A stretch of DNA of 27,145 nt from GCA-001735895 sp964651385 (lineage in GTDB: Bacteria > Pseudomonadota > Gammaproteobacteria > GCA-001735895). The notes under the pieces are model-generated. The model saw only the letters and a program-made list of their open reading frames with translations, did not search any database and had not been told where the DNA came from. Below, piece by piece: positions 7,179 through 13,888 of this stretch (the stretch's first letter is position 1; each line of letters starts with the position of its first letter). The stretch lies in assembly GCA_964651385.1 (NCBI GenBank), contig CAZYYM010000043.1, positions 1-27,145 on the forward strand. The letters run 5' to 3'. Made by a program: the position numbers and the translations under genes.

Positions 7179-8576
7179 ATGACAACCGCAACTACACATG
7201 ACGAAACCCACGACGAGCATGGGCCGGCCAAAGGCCTGATGCGTTGGGTAACCACGACCAACCATAAGGATATCGGCACACTATATCTGTGGCTCTCATT
7301 CATTATGCTGCTGACCGGTGGCACGATGGCGATGATTATTCGTGCTGAATTATTTCAACCGGGGTTACAATTCGTTGAACCTCAGTTTTTCAATCAGATG
7401 ACGACACTGCATGGTCTGATCATGGTATTCGGCGCCATAATGCCGGCCTTCGTTGGTCTGGCTAATTGGCTGATACCGATGATGATCGGTGCGCCTGATA
7501 TGGCCTTGCCGCGTATGAATAACTGGAGTTTCTGGATTCTGCCATTTGCCTTCACCATGTTGGCCAGCACNNNNNNNNNNNNNNNNNNNNNNNNNNNNNN
7601 NNNNNNNNNNNNNNNNNNNNNNNNNNNNNNNNNNNNNNNNNNNNNNNNNNNNNNNNNNNNNNNNNNNNNNCGTCACTTCGGTACCTCGTTCTTCGACGCT
7701 GCTGGTGGTGGTGATCCGATTATGTTCCAGCACGTTTTCTGGTTTTTCGGTCATCCGGAAGTCTATATCATGATATTACCCGCCTTCGGTGTTATCTCAG
7801 CCATCGTACCGACTTTTGCACGTAAACCGCTGTTTGGCTATAGCTCGATGGTCTACGCGACTGCCTCGATAGCGATCCTGTCTTTCACGGTATGGGCGCA
7901 TCATATGTTCACCGTAGGTATGCCGGTCGCTGGAGAGTTGTACTTCATGTATGCCACTATTCTGATCTCGGTACCCACGGGTGTTAAGATTTTTAACTGG
8001 GTATCTACCATGTGGAGGGGTTCGATGACTTTCGAAACGCCAATGCTCTGGGCGATCGGGTTCATCGTTATGTTCACTATCGGTGGATTTTCCGGGTTGA
8101 TGCTCGGTGTGGCACCGGTTGATACGCAGTATCACGATACCTATTTTGTGGTGGCCCACTTCCATTATGTGCTGGTAACCGGCGCGCTTTATTCGATTAT
8201 CGCAGCCTTTTATTATTGGGTGCCGAAATGGACCGGCCATATGTATAACGAAACTCACGGTAAGATTCACTTCTGGTGGTCGACCATCTCGGTTAACGTA
8301 TTGTTCTTCCCGCAGCATTTTATTGGTCTGGCAGGTATGCCTCGCCGTATTCCAGATTACTCGTTGCAGTTTGCGGAGTTCAACGCAATTTCAAGTATTG
8401 GGGGATTCGCTTTTGGTCTGGCACAAATATTCTTCCTGTACATAGTTATCAAAACCATTAAAGGTGGCGAAAAGGCGACTGATAAAGTCTGGGAAGGTGC
8501 AACCGGACTGGAGTTTGAAGCATTGTCTTCACCTCCGCCATATCATAGTTTTAATACAGCGCCTGACGTTAAGTAA
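7179..8576 (+). CDS. coxA: Cytochrome c oxidase subunit I (contains an assembly gap)
   Basis: Subunit I carries the low-spin heme and the heme/CuB oxygen-reduction site and pumps protons. Visible ligands and channels are: His in TTLHGLIMVFG (low-spin heme), the D-channel Asp in APDMALPRMNN, GHPEVYI (CuB His, the cross-linked Tyr and the Glu of the D channel), WAHHMFTVG (two CuB His), the K-channel Lys in PTGVKIFNW, and HFHYVL (heme His pair). This is an A1-type heme-copper oxidase. Bases 7571-7670 are N, so helices around the gap are missing. The family normally has roughly 95 residues between LAS and RHFGTSFF, far more than the 33 codons the Ns allow, so the true gene is probably near 530 codons. 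The frame is kept by coincidence. Confidence 0.96.
   Translation: MTTATTHDETHDEHGPAKGLMRWVTTTNHKDIGTLYLWLSFIMLLTGGTMAMIIRAELFQPGLQFVEPQFFNQMTTLHGLIMVFGAIMPAFVGLANWLIPMMIGAPDMALPRMNNWSFWILPFAFTMLASXXXXXXXXXXXXXXXXXXXXXXXXXXXXXXXXXXRHFGTSFFDAAGGGDPIMFQHVFWFFGHPEVYIMILPAFGVISAIVPTFARKPLFGYSSMVYATASIAILSFTVWAHHMFTVGMPVAGELYFMYATILISVPTGVKIFNWVSTMWRGSMTFETPMLWAIGFIVMFTIGGFSGLMLGVAPVDTQYHDTYFVVAHFHYVLVTGALYSIIAAFYYWVPKWTGHMYNETHGKIHFWWSTISVNVLFFPQHFIGLAGMPRRIPDYSLQFAEFNAISSIGGFAFGLAQIFFLYIVIKTIKGGEKATDKVWEGATGLEFEALSSPPPYHSFNTAPDVK
7571..7670. other. Assembly gap of 100 Ns
   Basis: Exactly 100 undetermined bases lie inside coxA. A round number like this is the usual placeholder for a gap of unknown length, and family comparison suggests that more coding sequence is missing than 100 bases. 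Confidence 0.97.
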
Positions 8577-8621
8577 CTAGTGTAAGGTTGTTCCCGGTTG
8601 TTAAAGCCGGGGATAGATCAA

Positions 8622-8756
8622 ATGCAAGAATGTCAACGAGATATTGAAGTAGATGCGCAGGCACGCAAAACACGTTTGAAATACATCGTAATTGCTCATC
8701 TGATTGTTGTGATATCTTTTTTTGTCGCTTCTTTTTACTGGGGCAATTTCGAATGA
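8622..8756 (+). CDS. 44-residue single-helix membrane protein between coxA and ctaG
   Basis: An ATG at 8622 opens a 44-codon frame that ends in a TGA overlapping the ctaG start (ATGA at 8753-8756). The product has a charged N terminus (MQECQRDIEVDAQARKTR) and one hydrophobic helix (about residues 21-38), ending FYWGNFE. GGGGA lies about eight bases upstream. Short single-helix proteins are often encoded between coxA and ctaG in proteobacteria and have been called small cytochrome oxidase assembly proteins. Position, ribosome site, translational overlap and topology all support a real gene. Its exact role is unknown; assistance to CtaG-dependent CuB insertion is an inference from position. Confidence 0.72.
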   Translation: MQECQRDIEVDAQARKTRLKYIVIAHLIVVISFFVASFYWGNFE

Positions 8757-9292
8757 CTACCAGGTCAACAGGCATAGTACCCCGATCACAGCTGGTCAAA
8801 ATTGTATTGATACCGGTGTTAATGTTCGGATTTGGTTTTGCCCTGGTGCCGTTATACGATGTATTTTGTGACGTAACCGGGCTAAACGGTAAAACCGGTC
8901 GGGTGGAAGCATCGGCGATAGATGAGAGTCAGGTTGATAGTTCGAGGTCGATAGAAGTCCGCTTTCTGGGAAATACCAGTACGGGACTTCCGTGGAGTTT
9001 TGAACCCGTTGTGAGGAAAATGTTGGTGCATCCCGGCAAGATCTATGAAGCGTTTTACCGGGTAAGAAGTACTGCTGATAAGGAAACCATTGGTCAGGCC
9101 ATTCCAAGTGTATCGCCCGGTTTGGCCGCAGAGCATTTTAATAAGACGGAATGTTTTTGTTTTACACAACAGAAACTGGCTGGACACGAAAGCAAGGAGA
9201 TGCCACTAAGGTTTATTATCGGTAAAGATATTGATGAGAGGATTGAACAGATAACTCTGTCGTATACGTTTTTTAATATTGACAATAGTTAA
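8753..9292 (+). CDS. ctaG: Cytochrome c oxidase assembly protein CtaG (Cox11)
   Basis: CtaG/Cox11 is a membrane-anchored copper chaperone that delivers Cu(I) to the CuB site of subunit I. The 179-residue protein has one N-terminal helix (about 15-33), the conserved LVPLYDVFCDVTGLNGKTG with Cys39, and the copper-binding Cys134-Phe-Cys136-Phe motif in NKTECFCFTQQ. EMPLRFIIGKD near the C terminus is also typical. Its ATG overlaps the stop of the preceding 44-codon gene by four bases, so translation is probably coupled. It lies between coxA and coxC as in most proteobacterial cox operons. Confidence 0.96.
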   Translation: MTTRSTGIVPRSQLVKIVLIPVLMFGFGFALVPLYDVFCDVTGLNGKTGRVEASAIDESQVDSSRSIEVRFLGNTSTGLPWSFEPVVRKMLVHPGKIYEAFYRVRSTADKETIGQAIPSVSPGLAAEHFNKTECFCFTQQKLAGHESKEMPLRFIIGKDIDERIEQITLSYTFFNIDNS

Positions 9293-9354
9293 ATTTATTT
9301 TAACCAAAAATTTTATATAACAAATTGCAAGTTTAGGATAAAGAGAGACAACCC

Positions 9355-10227
9355 ATGAGTACAGCATCAAAAGATGATTATTACGTGCCGCATGGCACTC
9401 ATTGGCCAATCATAGGCTCAATCGGTTTAACCACAACCGTAGTCGGATTAGCCAGATTTTTACACGGCGCTGAAATGACTATGATGTTTCTTGGCATCGC
9501 CATAGTGATATTCATGATGTACGGCTGGTTCGGGCAGGTCATCGATGAAAGTATCAAAGGACTGTATAACAAGCAGGTCGACATGTCGTTTCGTTGGGGT
9601 ATGGGCTGGTTTATCTTCTCAGAAGTGATGTTCTTTGCAGCATTTTTTGGTGCATTATTTTACGCGCGTGTCTTTTCGGTTCCCTGGCTGGATGGCGCTT
9701 CGAACAATGGTGCGACTGCAGAATTGCTGTGGCCGAATTTTGAAGCGGCCTGGCCATTGCTTGCCGTGCCGTTGGCCGATAAATTCGCCGTGGCCAAAGA
9801 AGCAATGGGTGCATGGGGTTTACCGGCGCTCAATACGGCTATCTTGTTAAGTTCGGGTGTTACAGTTACTTTAGCGCATCATGCATTAAAGCGTCAGGAC
9901 CGTGATTGGCTGGTTTACTGGTTGTTTGCTACTGTAGCTCTGGGTTTTCTATTTGTCGGCTTACAAGCCTGGGAATATTCTCATGCTTATAGTGAAATGA
10001 ACCTGCGTCTGGATTCGGGTATATACGGCAGCACCTTCTTTATGCTAACTGGATTTCACGGTTTCCACGTAACCATGGGAGCGACCATGTTATTGGTGAT
10101 CATGATTCGTTCGATGAAAGGTCACTTCTCCCCCGAAAGTCATTTCGCATTTGAAGCGGTGGCCTGGTACTGGCATTTTGTGGACGTGGTCTGGTTAGGA
10201 CTGTTTATTTTTGTTTACTGGATTTAA
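9355..10227 (+). CDS. coxC: Cytochrome c oxidase subunit III
   Basis: The 290-residue protein has about seven membrane helices and the subunit III signatures HWPIIGSIGL near the N terminus, FRWGMGWFIFSEVMFFAAFFGALFYAR in the middle, the lipid-binding Glu in that helix, and TGFHGFHVTMG plus FEAVAWYWHFVDVVWLGLF near the end. Subunit III stabilises the active site during turnover. It follows ctaG after 62 bases with GAGAG upstream of its ATG. It is the last gene of the operon: a strong terminator follows about 100 bases downstream. Confidence 0.97.
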   Translation: MSTASKDDYYVPHGTHWPIIGSIGLTTTVVGLARFLHGAEMTMMFLGIAIVIFMMYGWFGQVIDESIKGLYNKQVDMSFRWGMGWFIFSEVMFFAAFFGALFYARVFSVPWLDGASNNGATAELLWPNFEAAWPLLAVPLADKFAVAKEAMGAWGLPALNTAILLSSGVTVTLAHHALKRQDRDWLVYWLFATVALGFLFVGLQAWEYSHAYSEMNLRLDSGIYGSTFFMLTGFHGFHVTMGATMLLVIMIRSMKGHFSPESHFAFEAVAWYWHFVDVVWLGLFIFVYWI

Positions 10228-10248
10228 ATCCAAACGTTTTGCAGAAAT

Positions 10249-10284
10249 AAAAAAGCTCGGTTAAGGGGTTCGCTACTTATTTTA
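10249..10284 (+). repeat. Left arm of a ~37-bp imperfect inverted repeat bounding the AbiE island
   Basis: This segment (AAAAAAGCTCGG, then TTAAGGGGTTCGC, then TACTTATTTTA) is the near-exact reverse complement of 12616-12652. Aligned over 37 columns there are three substitutions and one single-base indel. It begins 21 bases after the coxC stop. Read on the minus strand it could encode KISSEPLNRAF, close to the last residues of the recombinase remnant at the other arm (KISDESLKPSF). It may therefore be the scar of a second recombinase 3' end, or a true terminal inverted repeat. Confidence 0.75.
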
Positions 10285-10329
10285 CGGATCCCATTACAGT
10301 AGTCATTAAAGACAAATAATAAAATTAAA

Positions 10330-10359
10330 GCAGCAAAGGTTCGCCTTTGCTGCTTTTTT
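10330..10359 (+). terminator. Rho-independent terminator after coxC
   Basis: A perfect 10-bp stem, GCAGCAAAGG (10330-10339) with CCTTTGCTGC (10344-10353), closes a TTCG tetraloop and is followed by six Ts. The opposite strand also has a T-rich tract (TTTAATTTT) after the stem, so the element may also terminate abiEii transcription arriving from the right. Confidence 0.93.
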
Positions 10360-10406
10360 CGTTATTTCATATTTCAAGTTAGTATTTTAACCCCAATTTC
10401 TATAAG

Positions 10407-11252
10407 TTACCGTAATTGTTGAATTGCTGGTTTAAGAAATTCTGAAATACTAGTAACGATCTCTGAAAAATCAATGGGTATATGCTCTTGAGCAACCCTA
10501 TTACGAAAAGCTTCCCACTGTTTTTGTTTACTCTGTACAAAATCCGGGCTAAACGCTGTGATTTCTTTAGGTAATTCTGTTTCTCGATTATCCATTGTTA
10601 ATTGGATTGCTTTTGATAGCTCCTCATTAGCAAACTCAAATTGCCGTGATAAAAGCCAAATATCGTAAAAATCTTTCATTCTGCTATTGAGCTCACCAAG
10701 CTTGATCATGGCCTCGAATTTCTCAGCAATGGCACTTTCTCGGCTATAACACAGTAATTCCGGTGCTGGTAAATCAAGAACTGTCGGCAAAGCCATTAGT
10801 TCTGGCGATGGATGCACTATATCTCCAAATCCGACATCTATTTGCATGATCACTCGTGCATTTTCCAATGTACCAACGAAACGTACACGCACACCTTCAT
10901 AATCAGCGTCTTCTTTAATTCGTTCACCTTTGATTGTAGATGCATCAAAAATCAACCCATCTTCAGTATTTATAGATGCTATTTCAGTTACCTGATGGCA
11001 AATACTTTCAATCTCATTAACTGTTATACCCAACATATCAATATCCATTGTTGGGCGTGTTTCAGGGAATATCCACGCACTCAACATTAATGCGCCTTTT
11101 AGAATAAATTTATCAGCATGGTCAGATTGATTTAATCGATACAGAAACCTTTCCATAGCATAATACTGAAGCAATTCAGCAAAAGGACGTTTGTCTTCTT
11201 GAGACTTGTTTTTAAGTTTCTGACGTATAGAGGCTCCAATATTTTTAGTCAA
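10407..11252 (-). CDS. abiEii: AbiEii-type nucleotidyltransferase toxin (type IV toxin-antitoxin)
   Basis: The 281-residue protein belongs to the AbiEii/AbiGii nucleotidyltransferase family. Near residues 49-73 it has FILKGALMLSAW followed by RPTMDIDMLG. The Lys-Gly-Ala loop and the Asp70-x-Asp72 pair are the nucleotide- and metal-binding part of the DNA polymerase beta-like fold. A later LLCYSRESAIAEKFEAMIKLG segment with Lys and a following NSRMKDFYDIWLL block are also family hallmarks. AbiE toxins cause reversible growth arrest and can abort phage infection; some relatives modify tRNA ends. The start overlaps the antitoxin stop by four bases (ATGA), so the pair is translationally coupled. 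It lies in an AT-rich island between coxC and rpoH. Confidence 0.9.
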   Translation of the reverse strand: MTKNIGASIRQKLKNKSQEDKRPFAELLQYYAMERFLYRLNQSDHADKFILKGALMLSAWIFPETRPTMDIDMLGITVNEIESICHQVTEIASINTEDGLIFDASTIKGERIKEDADYEGVRVRFVGTLENARVIMQIDVGFGDIVHPSPELMALPTVLDLPAPELLCYSRESAIAEKFEAMIKLGELNSRMKDFYDIWLLSRQFEFANEELSKAIQLTMDNRETELPKEITAFSPDFVQSKQKQWEAFRNRVAQEHIPIDFSEIVTSISEFLKPAIQQLR

Positions 11253-11857
11253 AGTGTCGCCTCCAGATAAGGCCGCATAATGCTCTCAACACGACATACT
11301 TTTGCATACTTCATCAATGCGTTGACATTGATCTTTTTCTGATCTCTATAAAGTTTAAGCGCTTCTAGCACCATATCCATACCGAGTTTATTACGGTATT
11401 TAAAACAATCAGCCAGCGTTTTTTCAACACTGTAAATCTGTACCGTTGCTCCATCTATTTGATGCTTTTCGATACCCTCCTTAAAAGCTGCTTCAGAGAA
11501 CTTATAGGCATGTATTGGTGGATTATCGAGTGATGGCATTCTAGATTCACGAGAGACTGCTACAGATACCTCATGAGGTATCTGTGTAGTGATTTCATGA
11601 TAAGACAGAGCTGAGGTCAGGCAAACTACTGATTTAGGGAAGCGAAGAGCCACTGTGACAAGATCAGGCTGATTGATTGCGGGTAGATCCGCTAGGCGGT
11701 AAATGCCTCTTGAAATCTGATTTATAAGTCCATTGTCTCGCATTTTATATAGTGTATAGCGAGATATTCCCTGCTTGATAGCTTCGCTCATACTGAGTTG
11801 GCCATCGTGTTTCAGGAATATTTTTTCTGGCTTCATTTTAATTAGCGAATCAGACAT
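11249..11857 (-). CDS. abiEi: AbiEi-type antitoxin and transcriptional repressor
   Basis: The 202-residue protein has an N-terminal winged-helix domain (roughly residues 15-60, MSEAIKQGISRYTLYKMRDNGLINQISRGIYRL) and a C-terminal AbiEi antitoxin domain with VVCLTSALSYHEITTQIP and YSVEKTLADCFKYRNKLGMDMVLEALK. AbiEi proteins neutralise AbiEii without a stable complex (type IV) and repress their own promoter by binding inverted repeats. An inverted repeat lies immediately upstream of this gene, as expected. The ATG at 11857 directly abuts that repeat. The gene precedes and overlaps the toxin gene, the usual order. Confidence 0.9.
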   Translation of the reverse strand: MSDSLIKMKPEKIFLKHDGQLSMSEAIKQGISRYTLYKMRDNGLINQISRGIYRLADLPAINQPDLVTVALRFPKSVVCLTSALSYHEITTQIPHEVSVAVSRESRMPSLDNPPIHAYKFSEAAFKEGIEKHQIDGATVQIYSVEKTLADCFKYRNKLGMDMVLEALKLYRDQKKINVNALMKYAKVCRVESIMRPYLEATL

Positions 11858-11913
11858 ATTGTAACCATTTTTTAATATATGGTGACAATAAGATTTATTT
11901 GTGTTGAGGGCAA
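11858..11913 (-). promoter_or_regulatory. Promoter and inverted-repeat operator of abiEi-abiEii
   Basis: On the minus strand a -35 box TTGCCC (11908-11913) and a -10 box TATTGT (11885-11890) are 17 bases apart. An 11-bp inverted repeat follows: ATTGTCACCAT (11879-11889 complement) and its partner ATTGTAACCAT at 11858-11868, with one mismatch and a 10-base spacer. The repeat covers the -10 box and the predicted start point and ends at the abiEi start codon. This is the arrangement expected for autorepression by AbiEi. The 152 bases from 11858 to 12009 hold nothing else clear; a 23-codon frame (11926-11997, minus) has no ribosome site. Confidence 0.65.
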
Positions 11914-12009
11914 GTATTAAGGTTTTTAAATTTTCGATGCTGACTGTTTCTTTGTACCATCAATATCGTCCAAGTAGGCATTCAATATTTTTCTCATAAC
12001 GTCACAAGC

Positions 12010-12345
12010 TCAAGGTTGATCTGCATTAAGATGCTCCTGTAATTGCTTCACCCCGGCAATTGCATCATTCAGCTCAGATTCATATAGTGGAACCAGCGAG
12101 GCGTGAGAAGCTGGGTTCATGACTCTCTTCAGAACGTCCTGAGTTTTTTCGATAGGCCTTACCTTGTTTTCATTCAACTCATATTGTTTAATTAGGTAAG
12201 TAATAAGCTCGTCCTTCAGTTTTATTAGCTTGTCTTTCTCATCTTCACTTAATGATCCGTCATTAGTACAATCTATTTTCAATTTTTTGACCACATCGAG
12301 CGGTAGTTCATTTTTCACAAATAGTTCATTGGCTCTACGGAAAAA
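12010..12345 (-). pseudogene. 3' remnant of an unidentified coiled-coil or ATPase-like gene
   Basis: An open frame on the minus strand runs from a TAA at 12346-12348 to a stop at 12010. The only possible start is a GTG at 12318, but the sequence before it (RRANELF) reads like continuing protein. The product is charged and helical (SEDEKDKLIKLKDELITYLIKQYEL) and ends with RVMNPASHASLVPLYESELNDA. That ending resembles the C-terminal segment of some large AAA/SMC-like proteins of defence loci, but I cannot name a family with confidence. Because the frame begins abruptly at the same place where an oppositely oriented remnant also begins, I interpret it as a 5'-deleted gene. A small intact 102-codon gene starting at the GTG is the alternative. 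Confidence 0.45.
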
Positions 12346-12349
12346 TTAG

Positions 12350-12664
12350 TGGGTAACTATTGAGAAAAAACTTAAAGAAGAGAATGAAATGATTTCTAGC
12401 GTTGAGCGGATTTTACCAAGAGCTGTCGATCGATTTAAGGAATTAGTCAATAACTTACCGGAAGCATTGCAAAATGACTTGGATGCATTAAGGACACAAG
12501 TTAAAGAGTTACTAGGCAATGAAATTATCATGAAGCCTATTTCTGATGGTAGTTGGAAGGCCACCTACCGAGGCAGCTTTAGGGGGCTGCTTCGGCTAGG
12601 TGGCACATCAATGGTTAAAATAAGTGACGAATCCCTTAAACCGAGCTTTTTTTACCGATTGTAA
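12350..12664 (+). pseudogene. 3' remnant of a probable large serine recombinase
   Basis: The frame is open from 12350 (after a TAG at 12347-12349) to the stop at 12664; the first ATG is at 12389. The product has a helical stretch (EKKLKEENEMISSVERILPRAVDRFKELVNNLP), then RTQVKELLGNEIIMKPISDGSWKATYRGSFRGLLRLGG. This matches my recollection of the C-terminal coiled-coil and final beta-rich segment of proteobacterial serine recombinases, including the phrase RTQLRALLG-E-I-L-P. The catalytic domain, recombinase domain and zinc ribbon are all absent. Its last codons form the right arm of the inverted repeat, and it ends 10 bases before the rpoH stop. I infer the decayed integration gene of the island. 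Confidence 0.55.
12616..12653 (-). repeat. Right arm of the ~37-bp imperfect inverted repeat
   Basis: The plus strand TAAAATAAGT (12616-12625), GACGAATCCCTTAAA (12626-12640) and CCGAGCTTTTTT (12641-12652) is the reverse complement of the left arm at 10249-10284 apart from three substitutions and one indel. It overlaps the end of the recombinase remnant and lies about 20 bases from the rpoH stop. Confidence 0.75.
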
Positions 12665-12673
12665 AATCGAATA

Positions 12674-13540
12674 TCAGGCGACGAATGCTGACTTCATCGA
12701 ATTGAAGGCATTCTTTTCGATTTGGCGAATACGCTCGGCAGAGACACCAAATTCATCTGCCAATTCCTGTAAAGTTGCCTTTGGTTCACTTAACCAGCGA
12801 CGAGAGACTATCGACTTGCTACGGTCGTCAAGATTGTCCAGTGCTTCGCCAAGTTGTGCTGAATTGCGTTGTTCGGAGTCATTGTATTCGAGCAGATATT
12901 CTGGTGACGGTGTGCTCGATACCAGAGTATTTTCCGGCGCCAGGTAGGCAGAATCATCGTCTTCGTCACTACTCATATTAAAACCAATATCATGGTTATT
13001 CAGGCGATTTTCCATCTCCATGACATTTTCTCGGGTCACACCCAGCGTCTCCGCAACGTGTGAGATTTCTTCGGGTTTAAACCAGCCGAGGCGGGTCTTC
13101 TGGCTCCGTAACTTAAAGAACAGTTTGCGCTGCGCCTTTGTAGTCGCAATTTTAACGATCCGCCAGTTTTTCAGGATATATTCGTGAATTTCGGCTTTTA
13201 TCCAGTGCACGGCAAAAGAAACCAGCCGAACACCGATTTCAGGATTAAAACGCTTTACCGCTTTCATCAGGCCAATATTGCCTTCCTGTATTAAATCAGC
13301 GATTGCAAGTCCGTAACCGGAATAATTGTTGGCGACTTTGATAACGAAACGAAGGTGGGGTAAAACCAGTTTCTGTGCAGATTCGATATTGCCTGTTTCC
13401 TGCAAATCGGTGGCAAGTTCGATTTCTTCCTCATGAGTCAAAATTGGAACACGTCTCGCTGCCTGAATATAGGCATCAAGATTAGATGTGCCCAACAAGA
13501 CGGGCATAGTATTATTAGTAGTGACCAGTTCTGTGCTCAT
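12674..13540 (-). CDS. rpoH: RNA polymerase sigma-32 factor (heat shock)
   Basis: The 288-residue sigma factor directs transcription of heat-shock chaperones and proteases. It has region 1.2 (LDAYIQAARRVPILTHEEEIELA), region 2 (LPHLRFVIKVANNYSGYGLAIADLIQEGNIGLMKAV), and the RpoH-specific box QRKLFFKLR at residues 137-145, which separates it from RpoD and RpoS. The region 4.2 helix-turn-helix is TLQELADEFGVSAERIRQIEK. The length is normal for the family. rpoH usually sits next to ftsX; here gshA and a response-regulator gene are interposed. Its promoter carries a CIRCE operator, so it is probably repressed by HrcA. The 3' end is convergent with the island. Confidence 0.97.
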   Translation of the reverse strand: MSTELVTTNNTMPVLLGTSNLDAYIQAARRVPILTHEEEIELATDLQETGNIESAQKLVLPHLRFVIKVANNYSGYGLAIADLIQEGNIGLMKAVKRFNPEIGVRLVSFAVHWIKAEIHEYILKNWRIVKIATTKAQRKLFFKLRSQKTRLGWFKPEEISHVAETLGVTRENVMEMENRLNNHDIGFNMSSDEDDDSAYLAPENTLVSSTPSPEYLLEYNDSEQRNSAQLGEALDNLDDRSKSIVSRRWLSEPKATLQELADEFGVSAERIRQIEKNAFNSMKSAFVA

Positions 13541-13564
13541 AGTAAACCTCTGTTTGATATAATT

Positions 13565-13591
13565 TTAGCACTCAATCCGCACGAGTGCTAA
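13565..13591 (-). promoter_or_regulatory. CIRCE operator (HrcA binding site) upstream of rpoH
   Basis: TTAGCACTC at 13565-13573 and GAGTGCTAA at 13583-13591 are a perfect 9-bp inverted repeat with the canonical 9-base spacer, which is the CIRCE consensus bound by the heat-shock repressor HrcA. It lies 24 bases upstream of the rpoH start codon and between the predicted -10 box and the ribosome site AGAGG. The nearest gene on the other side (gshA) starts about 300 bases away, so rpoH is the obvious target. Confidence 0.93.
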
Positions 13592-13593
13592 AT

Positions 13594-13623
13594 ATTAGAA
13601 CATAAAAATGGCACACAGTTCAA
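13594..13623 (-). promoter_or_regulatory. Candidate sigma-70 promoter of rpoH
   Basis: On the minus strand TTGAAC (13618-13623) and TCTAAT (13594-13599) are separated by 18 bases. The predicted start point would fall inside the CIRCE element, so HrcA would block it. In the rest of the 348-base rpoH-gshA spacer (13541-13888) I see only a lone TATAAT at 13814-13819, without a good -35 box, as a possible gshA promoter, and no gene. Confidence 0.45.
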
Positions 13624-13888
13624 GTTTATTAGAAAATATTAATATACAGACTAAATGTATGGATATTAAGGCTTTTTCAGAAAAAAATATTTGTTTTCTT
13701 GATCTGCCGGGAAAAGGCATTGAATGAGAGGCTATCCGATTTCCATGTAGTCGTAATCTATAAGCCGGCTAAACAGAATAATTCTTCGCTGTGCGAATTG
13801 AATGTGGTGCCGGTATAATGCAATGAAATTTAATTATGCTTGTGATTGCTCAGGCATTACCAGAATCTAATTTAAAGGTCGGAATCCA

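Noticed and set aside
10812..11090. 92-codon frame on the plus strand opposite abiEii
   Set aside because: It is a shadow of abiEii in another frame, with unlikely composition and no ribosome site.
11926..11997. 23-codon frame on the minus strand downstream of the island remnant
   Set aside because: No ribosome site, very short, and no recognisable sequence; could be a trailing fragment of the same decayed gene.
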